DNA of 10,661 nt from the NCBI GenBank assembly GCA_021795135.1, contig JAJYPT010000044.1:1-10661 (forward strand), in the 5' to 3' direction. Under the pieces are notes generated by a model that was not told the origin of the DNA, did not search any database, and saw only the letters and a program-made list of their open reading frames with translations. Source of the DNA: Actinomycetes bacterium. GTDB lineage: Bacteria > Actinomycetota > Acidimicrobiia > Acidimicrobiales > JAJYPT01. Made by a program: the position numbers and the translations under genes. Below are positions 1-5,445 of this stretch, one piece after another (position 1 is the first letter of the stretch; each line of letters begins with the position of its first letter).

Positions 1-1005
1 GTCTCCATCGGGCCCAAAGCTGAGATCGCGCAAGAAATGATACCTAAAACCTTCTACCCCAAAATCTTCTACAAGATCAGCTGGAGCAATCTGGTTAAGA
101 CGAGTTTTTGACATCTTTTCTCCTCCTACCATCAAATATCCATGAACATGAATGCTTGGAGGAGGCTCTATACCTGCTGCCATACACATTGCAGGCCAAT
201 AAACACAGTGGAAGCGTAAGATATCTTTACCTATCAAATGATGTACAGCTGGCCACCAGAGGTTGAAGCGTTCATAATCTTGACCATATCCAATTGCGGT
301 TACATAATTTATCAAAGCGTCATACCAAACATAAAAAACATGCTTAGGATCCCATGGGACTGCAACGCCCCAAGAGATAGAGCTCCTAGATATGGAAATA
401 TCTTCTAATCCTTGTCTTATAAGACCTAAAGCTTCATTTCTTTTAGATTCAGGCTGGATAGCATCAGGATGAGCTTCGTACCAATCTAAAAGGGGTTGTT
501 GATAGCGACTCAATTTGAAAAAATAGTTCTCTTCGGTCAAAGATTCAACTGGTCTTTTATGGATTGGGCAGTTCCCTTGTATCAATTCAGATTCCATATA
601 ATAAGCTTCACAAGGCACGCAGTATGGGCCCTCGTAAGTGCCAAGCTCTATATCTCCATTGTCTTTGATTACTTCTAAAAATTTTTGGACACTACGGTGA
701 TGACGGGAATCGCTAGTACGGATAAAATCATCATAAGAAATATCAAGTAATTCCCATGTCTCTATAAATCTTTGACTTGTAAGATCTGCTTGTTGTTGAG
801 GATCTAATCCGTTTTGCTCTGCAGCTCGTGCCACTTTTAGGCCATGTTCATCTGTGCCTGTCAAAAAAAATACATCTTCTCCCATAAGCCTATGCCAACG
901 AGCCAAAGCATCAGCTGTAAGCGTTGAATAAGCATGCCCTATATGAGGGACATCATTTACATAATAAATTGGGGTAGTTATAAAAAAACGTTCCACATTA
1001 GCCAC
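1..1005 (-). CDS. metG: Methionyl-tRNA synthetase, N-terminal 335 codons (gene continues past the left edge)
   Basis: Class I aminoacyl-tRNA synthetase that charges tRNA-Met with methionine in the cytoplasm. The visible part holds the complete catalytic Rossmann fold: ITTPIYYVND near the N-terminus, the HIGH motif at residues 21-24, and KMSKT at 297-301. A single zinc knuckle reads C129-x2-C132 ... C146-x2-H149, the CxxC/CPxH arrangement known from the Thermus-type enzyme. The anticodon-binding domain lies beyond base 1. Two in-frame GTG codons are possible starts, at 1005 and 996. The first is preferred because GGAGAG (1019-1014) lies 8 bases upstream, whereas it would be about 17 bases from the second. 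The nearest upstream in-frame stop is the rsmI stop codon itself. It is the last visible gene of the ychF-DUF192-rsmI-metG run, 42 bases after rsmI. The family assignment is certain; only the start is open. Confidence 0.97.
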   Translation of the reverse strand, partial: MANVERFFITTPIYYVNDVPHIGHAYSTLTADALARWHRLMGEDVFFLTGTDEHGLKVARAAEQNGLDPQQQADLTSQRFIETWELLDISYDDFIRTSDSRHHRSVQKFLEVIKDNGDIELGTYEGPYCVPCEAYYMESELIQGNCPIHKRPVESLTEENYFFKLSRYQQPLLDWYEAHPDAIQPESKRNEALGLIRQGLEDISISRSSISWGVAVPWDPKHVFYVWYDALINYVTAIGYGQDYERFNLWWPAVHHLIGKDILRFHCVYWPAMCMAAGIEPPPSIHVHGYLMVGGEKMSKTRLNQIAPADLVEDFGVEGFRYHFLRDLSFGPDGD

Positions 1006-1013
1006 AGTATCTG

Positions 1014-1019
1014 CTCTCC
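1014..1019 (-). promoter_or_regulatory. Ribosome binding site of metG
   Basis: GGAGAG on the minus strand, 8 bases before GTG at 1005. Its spacing decides for this GTG over the in-frame GTG at 996. The surrounding 42-base rsmI-metG spacer is otherwise AT-rich and shows no terminator hairpin, consistent with co-transcription. Confidence 0.6.
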
Positions 1020-1047
1020 AGGCAGTATAAAAATAGATTAAATAAAT

Positions 1048-1914
1048 TTAACTTTTTTTGAGTTCAATTCCTATTTCGTATGCTTGTCTTTTTGGTATAG
1101 ATAATTGGATAGCGACCAAAGAAACTACATCTTTCAAAGATTTTCCTTCTTTTAAGCCTTGTTGTATCGCTTGTGCAATATCATCATGCGAAGGAAGACC
1201 TTCACTTTTATCCATATTGGCCTCTAGGACCAAAACATGTTCCCCTCGAGACTCAAGGTTGGAATATTTCTCAATAGCTTGTTCTAAGCTACCTCTCCAA
1301 ACATTTTCATATATCTTAGTGAGTTCTTTAACCACAGCAACTTTCCTCACTCCTCCACAAAAAGCTTCTAAATCACATAAAGTATCTTTTATTCTATGTG
1401 GAGATTCAAATAAAACAGTAGTTCTTAGTTCTAGAGATATAGATTTAAGTCTTGCTTTTCTCAAAGCTCCCTTACGAGGCAAAAACCCTTCAAAACAAAA
1501 TCTAGTAGAGTCCATCCCACTTGCGACAAGTGCTGTAATTACAGCGGAAGGACCAGGAAGAACCTCAATATGCATACCTTGTTCGATTAGTTCATTAATT
1601 AATTTAGATCCAGGATCAGATATAGAAGGCATACCTGCATCTGTCACTAAAGCAATTTTATATCCTTGTTCGATCAAATCTAAAATATATGGAATTCGGT
1701 TAGTTTCATTAAACTTATGAACTGACAGAAGCTTTTTTTTAAAAATACCAGCCCAGTTTAATAAAATTCGGGTATGGCGTGTATCTTCACATGCAATAAC
1801 GTCAGCTTGTTGTAGAACTTGTTTAGCCCGAAACGAAAGGTCTTCTAAATTGCCAATAGGAGTAGGAACTATACTCAACATACCTTGAGATTGTAAACTT
1901 GAACTTTTAGTCAA
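1048..1914 (-). CDS. rsmI: 16S rRNA (cytidine-1402-2'-O)-methyltransferase RsmI
   Basis: SAM-dependent methyltransferase of the tetrapyrrole-methylase fold. RsmI 2'-O-methylates C1402 in the decoding centre of 16S rRNA. Visible family motifs, in order, are PTPIGNLEDLSFRA, ACEDTRHTRILL, VTDAGMPSISDPG, LPGPSAVITAL, FEGFLPRKG, LFESPHRI, VVKELTKIYE and RGEHVLVLE. The start is chosen as TTG at 1914. It overlaps the stop of the upstream DUF192 gene as TTGA and has GGAG (1926-1923) 8 bases upstream, giving 288 residues. Two alternatives exist: an upstream in-frame TTG at 1953 behind AGGAGG, and an internal ATG at 1881 just before the conserved domain. The 1914 choice matches the coupling pattern seen at two other junctions in the window. 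Adjacency to metG is common in actinobacteria. Confidence 0.95.
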   Translation of the reverse strand: MTKSSSLQSQGMLSIVPTPIGNLEDLSFRAKQVLQQADVIACEDTRHTRILLNWAGIFKKKLLSVHKFNETNRIPYILDLIEQGYKIALVTDAGMPSISDPGSKLINELIEQGMHIEVLPGPSAVITALVASGMDSTRFCFEGFLPRKGALRKARLKSISLELRTTVLFESPHRIKDTLCDLEAFCGGVRKVAVVKELTKIYENVWRGSLEQAIEKYSNLESRGEHVLVLEANMDKSEGLPSHDDIAQAIQQGLKEGKSLKDVVSLVAIQLSIPKRQAYEIGIELKKS

Positions 1915-2246
1915 CCCTTTATCTCCAAACAATCCCCTTTTTGCAAGTTCCAACGCTCAAAAGAGCCTCCTGGAGCCTCTAACACAAAAGCTGTTTTTGG
2001 CTTTGTCAAACAAATCCTATTCTTTTTTAAAAAAATAATTGAAACGACCACTAAATTATGATCACAAAAAGCTATATCTAAAGAAGATCTACAGCTAATA
2101 CTTTGAATCAGAACAGCAGGTCGCAACATCGTCGCAGCAAAAAGGCTCTCAGGCCTAAACCCAATTAGTCTTTCATAAAGACTAGAAGTAATTTCAATAC
2201 TGGCTAGAACTTCACCTTGTCTTAGAAGCCATGACATAACAATCAC
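1911..2246 (-). CDS. DUF192 family protein, 111 residues
   Basis: Small protein of the DUF192 family, whose biochemical role is unknown. Supporting segments are 'ERLIGFRPES' (a form of the usual GL-F-R region), 'AVLIQSISCRSSLDIAFCDHN' in two parts around the central strand where the family normally has a short hydrophobic and Ile/Leu-Asp-(I/V)-F core, and the C-terminal 'APGGSFERWNLQKGD', which matches the family's closing A-x-G-x-x-x-x-x-x-I/L-x-x-G-D pattern. This wording is typical of actinobacterial DUF192 proteins. There is no signal peptide, so it is probably cytoplasmic, unlike the secreted DUF192 forms of proteobacteria. The GTG start at 2246 overlaps the ychF stop as GTGA, and the stop overlaps the rsmI start as TTGA, so its translation is probably coupled on both sides. 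Family call fairly sure; function unknown. Confidence 0.8.
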   Translation of the reverse strand: MIVMSWLLRQGEVLASIEITSSLYERLIGFRPESLFAATMLRPAVLIQSISCRSSLDIAFCDHNLVVVSIIFLKKNRICLTKPKTAFVLEAPGGSFERWNLQKGDCLEIKG

Positions 2247-3334
2247 ACATTAAAACGGATCTCTAGCACATCTCCATCTTTTACTTCGTAATCTTTTCCT
2301 TCTAGGCGTATTTTACCAACGTCTCTAGCTGCAGACCAAGACCCTATCTCTAATAATTCATCCCAATGTATCACCTCTGCTCGAATGAAACCTCTTTGAA
2401 GATCAGAATGGATTACCCCTGCACATTCAGGTGCTTTTGAACCAGCTTTAAAAGTCCAAGCTCTAGATTCTTGGACTCCTGTTGTAAGAAAAGTCCATCT
2501 ATCCAAAGAAGCATAAGCAGCTTTTATTACCCTTGGCAAAGCTCCTTCACCCAGTCCTAGCCCTTCTAGAATTTCTTGTCTTTCTTGAACATCCAAACGG
2601 CTAGTTTCTGCTTCTAACTGCACCGATACTGACAAAACAGGGAAATGTTTGTCTTGTTTGGAACCAGATAGTTGTTCAGAGACCAACCCAGTTAGATCAT
2701 CACCTTGAGATATTTGATCTTCTCCTATGTTTATTACTGCCATAACAGGGCGGTTAGTAAGTAAAAAAGCAGATTTTAGGAGTGATTTTTGCTCTTGGTC
2801 TAAAGAGCTTCTGTATATGGGTACGCCTTCTTGTAGTACATCCAATCCTGCTTGAAAAGCATCTACTTCCTTAGTCAAGGATTTGTCTGACTTAGAAGCT
2901 TTTCTTCTCCTATTTAGTTGGGTTTCTAGACTAGCTAAATCACTCAAAACAAGTTCTAGCTCTAATACAGCTAAATCTTCAACTGGATCAGTTGAGCCTA
3001 CTACTGATGCATCTTCAAAAGCTCTAAGTACAAAGCACAAAGCATCTACTTCTCTAATTCCAGCCAAGAAGCGATTACCCATACCCTCTCCTGTAGAAGA
3101 ACCAGCAGTAAGACCTGCAATATCTACAAATTCAATTCCTGTGCGCACTACTTTTCGGCTCTTGGACAGCTCTGCAAGAGCATCTAAGCGCTTATCAGGA
3201 ACCGAAGCTATTCCTACATTGGTTTGGGTAGTAGAAAACGGATGAGGCGCAACCAAGGCAGAGCCTTCGGTCAAAGCATTAAATAAAGATGACTTGCCAG
3301 AATTAGCAAGACCAATAATTCCTATACGTTCCAT
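2243..3334 (-). CDS. ychF: Redox-regulated ATPase YchF (Obg/OLA1 family)
   Basis: Universally conserved P-loop NTPase of the Obg-related YchF/OLA1 family, which prefers ATP to GTP and associates with ribosomes. The 363-residue length is normal. Seen in order: a P-loop at residues 8-16 (GLANSGKSS, with Ser where many homologues have Val), the switch region PFSTTQTNVG, DIAG at 71-74, GEGMGNRFL, a coiled-coil insertion around 125-160 with NRRRKASK, and NIGE at 202-205. The last is the NxxE form of the G4 motif that distinguishes YchF from true GTPases (NKxD). The C-terminal TGS domain ends in GKDYEVKDGDVLEIRFNV, near-canonical for the family. ATG start at 3334 with only a weak Shine-Dalgarno. 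It is the first gene of the minus-strand translation operon and is transcribed divergently from the bL37 gene, 39 bases away. Confidence 0.97.
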   Translation of the reverse strand: MERIGIIGLANSGKSSLFNALTEGSALVAPHPFSTTQTNVGIASVPDKRLDALAELSKSRKVVRTGIEFVDIAGLTAGSSTGEGMGNRFLAGIREVDALCFVLRAFEDASVVGSTDPVEDLAVLELELVLSDLASLETQLNRRRKASKSDKSLTKEVDAFQAGLDVLQEGVPIYRSSLDQEQKSLLKSAFLLTNRPVMAVINIGEDQISQGDDLTGLVSEQLSGSKQDKHFPVLSVSVQLEAETSRLDVQERQEILEGLGLGEGALPRVIKAAYASLDRWTFLTTGVQESRAWTFKAGSKAPECAGVIHSDLQRGFIRAEVIHWDELLEIGSWSAARDVGKIRLEGKDYEVKDGDVLEIRFNV

Positions 3335-3373
3335 TGATTCAAGTTAGCTTTCTGAGGTAGTGTAGATACTGTC

Positions 3374-3454
3374 ATGTCTAAAAGAACCGCCAAAAGAAAA
3401 TTACGTTCAAAGAAAAAAGCCAATCACGGGAAAAAACCCAACTGTGGAAGATAG
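3374..3454 (+). CDS. Ribosomal protein bL37 candidate, 26 residues
   Basis: Tiny, very basic ORF: ATG at 3374, TAG at 3452-3454. It begins MSKRTAKRKLRSKKK and ends ANHGKKPNCGR. About half of its residues are Lys or Arg. The ANHGK(K/R)PN tail is the signature I recall for bL37, a roughly 24-residue 50S subunit protein seen in the Mycobacterium smegmatis ribosome and confined to actinobacteria. An ORF this short is usually missed by gene callers. It lies in the otherwise unexplained 135-base gap between ychF and the GDPD gene, divergent from ychF and convergent with the GDPD gene, whose stop is 15 bases away. The upstream GAGG (3354-3357) is 16 bases from ATG, long for a normal Shine-Dalgarno, so initiation may be weak or leaderless. 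The in-frame TGA at 3353 rules out an N-terminal extension. The Cys-Gly-Arg end is unusual relative to the mycobacterial form as I remember it. Confidence 0.75.
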   Translation: MSKRTAKRKLRSKKKANHGKKPNCGR

Positions 3455-3469
3455 CTACTTCTTCTAAAG

Positions 3470-4333
3470 TTACCTATTCCATCGTAGCCCTAAAGAATCC
3501 AATACTTTGACTAGAAGGCTTGGTCTATCTGAGATTATTCCATCTACACCTAACTCGATGAGATTTCTCATTTGGGTTTCTTCGTCGATGGTCCATACAT
3601 GTACAGCTAATCCTAATTCGTGAGCTGTATTTACAAATTTTTCATCTACAATAGTCAACCCTTGAAAACTCATAGGAACTTGTAAGGCTTGATAATTTAT
3701 TTTTTCTAAATTTTTGCCACCGTGGACAAAATGAAAAAATGAAGTTATTTCTAAAGTTCCAGCCGAAGTTCCAACTCCAAGAGATTGAGACCTAAAAGAT
3801 TCTAGGGCTGCATCATGAAAAGATGCCACAATCACATTGTCATCTCGTCTATAGGTTCGCAAAAGCTCTGCAAGCAATCCCTCATAACTAGGTACTTCAG
3901 GAGCTGTTTTTTTTATATCTAAATTAATAAATACATCAGGAAAACTTTGCAGCACTTCTTCTAATGAAGCTATGCCAAATAGTGGATCCTTAGGAGCTTT
4001 TCCTCTAAAAATATAGTCTTTTTCGCTATGGCTCTTGCTGGTTACTTCTCCTTTGACAAACCAATATGCATTGTCTAAATCTTTCAATTCTGACAAGGTC
4101 ATCTCTGATATTGCTCCTGTAGCATTAGTTGTGGCATCTACAGTAGGGTCGTGACAAACCACCAGTTTCTTGTCTTTGGTGCAGTGAACGTCTAGCTCTA
4201 AGGCATCTATGCCAGCTCGTACAGCTTGATGCATCGCCATCAAAGTACTGGATGGGGCTTCTTTAGCTCCTCCTTGGTGGGCAAATCCAATAACACGCCT
4301 GTTTAACCAAACGTTGTTTATATTCCTAATCAA
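3470..4333 (-). CDS. Glycerophosphodiester phosphodiesterase (GDPD) family protein
   Basis: TIM-barrel phosphodiesterase that hydrolyses glycerophosphodiesters to glycerol-3-phosphate and an alcohol. Features over 287 residues: the N-terminal catalytic region AHQGGAKEAPSSTL (H19; Gln20 where most members have Arg in 'HRG'), the metal-binding ELDVH (E46, D48), the second catalytic H61-D62 in VVCHDPTVD, NLDIK in mid-barrel, and the closing HVWTIDEE and GVDGIISDRP, typical of GDPD. There is no signal peptide or membrane segment, so it is presumably cytoplasmic. TTG start at 4333, overlapping the upstream kinase stop as TTGA; GAAGG (4344-4340) lies 6 bases upstream. It forms a two-gene operon with the kinase. 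Family assignment is secure; the substrate is not shown, and the HQGG form resembles an actinobacterial subgroup. Confidence 0.9.
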   Translation of the reverse strand: MIRNINNVWLNRRVIGFAHQGGAKEAPSSTLMAMHQAVRAGIDALELDVHCTKDKKLVVCHDPTVDATTNATGAISEMTLSELKDLDNAYWFVKGEVTSKSHSEKDYIFRGKAPKDPLFGIASLEEVLQSFPDVFINLDIKKTAPEVPSYEGLLAELLRTYRRDDNVIVASFHDAALESFRSQSLGVGTSAGTLEITSFFHFVHGGKNLEKINYQALQVPMSFQGLTIVDEKFVNTAHELGLAVHVWTIDEETQMRNLIELGVDGIISDRPSLLVKVLDSLGLRWNR

Positions 4334-5376
4334 ATGAGACCTTCAGAGGTTGCTAATTCAGATAAAGACGCAACAGGATGAGCTCCAACATGAGAAATTA
4401 CCTCCCCTGCTGCCAAAGCAGCTAAACGACCTGACAATTGGAGACTTTTTCCAGTACCAATCCCAAAAAGAAATCCACTAGCATAGAGATCTCCTGCTCC
4501 TGTTGTGTCGATCACTTCTGAGATAGTAATTGCTGGTATATGAATAAGTTGGGAGCCTGCAATTATAGATGAACCTTGTGCCCCTTTTGTTATACAAGTT
4601 ATAGGACAAAGTTGTGAAAAAGAATCAAAAATTTCTTCTTGTTCTTTACCTGGAAAAAGCATCTTTGATTCGTCTTCATTACAAAAGGCAATATCTATCA
4701 ATCCTCGCTCTAATAAAGAGAAAAATCTTTTTTGATGTCTTTGCACACAAAAAGGATCCGATAAAGAAATTGCTACTTTGCGATTATAAGAACGAGCTAC
4801 TTCAATACTATGTTCTATTACCTCAAAACCATTTGAGCTATCCCACAAATATCCTTCTAGATAACAAATAGATGAACTTGCGATCAGTCCAGAGTTTATA
4901 TCTTCAACAGCCAAAGTAGAAGCAGCCCCCAAAAAAGTAGCCATTGTTCTTTGAGCATCTGGGGTAATTGCAATTACACAATGACCAGTGCCAGGTTCTC
5001 GAGTTATTCTCTTTGAACTAACCCCAAAATAAACTCCAGAATTAGATATATCTTCAACGAAAATTTCTCCTAATTGATCATCTGCAGTTTTACCAATAAA
5101 AGCTACCTTCTCACCAAAAGAAGCTAAGCCCACCATAGTATTTGCAGCTGATCCTCCACATACTTCTACACTTTCATTCAAAGAAGTATAAAGCTTTTCT
5201 GCTGTTTCACTATCTACTAAAGTCATCGCCCCTTTTGGCAGTCCATGATCAACAATATGTTGTTCATCTACTTCTGCCAACACATCTACAATAGGGTGAC
5301 CAATGCCTATAACTTGGAACTCCAAAGTAGCCTCGCTACTATGGTTTTGATTTGGTTGTAATTTTTTTTCTTCCAC
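4330..5376 (-). CDS. PfkB-family sugar kinase, probable adenosine kinase
   Basis: Ribokinase-like (PfkB) kinase, most like bacterial adenosine kinases, which make AMP from adenosine and ATP for purine salvage. Seen: GIGHPIVDVLAEVDE near residue 24, then LPKGAMTLVD. The substrate-binding GGSAANT follows at 74-80, then ADDQLGEIF and AQRTMATFLGA. LEGYLWD and SLSDPFCVQRH lead to the C-terminal anion-hole and catalytic-base motif DTTGAGD at 290-296 (Asp296 as base). The 348-residue length fits with a short extra N-terminus. The GTG start at 5376 has no clear Shine-Dalgarno. A TTG at 5325, just before the conserved fold and behind GAGG, is a credible alternative that would remove 17 poorly conserved residues. 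It is translationally coupled to the GDPD gene and divergent from the aminopeptidase gene. The PfkB fold is certain; adenosine as substrate is inferred from overall similarity. Confidence 0.88.
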   Translation of the reverse strand: MEEKKLQPNQNHSSEATLEFQVIGIGHPIVDVLAEVDEQHIVDHGLPKGAMTLVDSETAEKLYTSLNESVEVCGGSAANTMVGLASFGEKVAFIGKTADDQLGEIFVEDISNSGVYFGVSSKRITREPGTGHCVIAITPDAQRTMATFLGAASTLAVEDINSGLIASSSICYLEGYLWDSSNGFEVIEHSIEVARSYNRKVAISLSDPFCVQRHQKRFFSLLERGLIDIAFCNEDESKMLFPGKEQEEIFDSFSQLCPITCITKGAQGSSIIAGSQLIHIPAITISEVIDTTGAGDLYASGFLFGIGTGKSLQLSGRLAALAAGEVISHVGAHPVASLSELATSEGLI

Positions 5377-5445
5377 ACTTTAAAAGCTAGTAGTTTTTTG
5401 CAAAACTTGGAGTCCTAAGAGCCAACTTAGAGCTAACCTTTTTCT
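5377..5445. promoter_or_regulatory. Divergent promoter region between the kinase and aminopeptidase genes
   Basis: Sixty-nine bases lie between two divergent GTG starts, so both promoters should lie here or just inside the coding regions. TTGCAA-like and TTGGCT-like boxes can be picked on either strand, but none pairs convincingly with a -10 hexamer at 16-18 bases. No inverted repeat suggests an operator. Confidence 0.35.

Noticed and set aside
496..678. Plus-strand 60-codon frame inside metG
   Set aside because: It lies opposite the zinc-knuckle region of metG, with no Shine-Dalgarno and no motif.
1058..1720. Long plus-strand open frame (220 codons) opposite rsmI
   Set aside because: It is antisense to an unmistakable rsmI. 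Its translation is Ser/Thr/Pro-rich without recognisable motifs, as expected for a shadow frame.
2883..3245. Plus-strand 120-codon frame opposite ychF
   Set aside because: Antisense to the conserved GTPase domain; low-complexity Ser/Ala-rich product.
3446..3470. Possible bidirectional terminator between bL37 and the GDPD gene
   Set aside because: GAAG/CTTC arms can be drawn around TAGCTA, but the palindrome leaves no loop and there is no T-tract.
4614..4871. Plus-strand 85-codon frame opposite the PfkB kinase
   Set aside because: Shadow of a clearly coding strand; no supported start and no family features.
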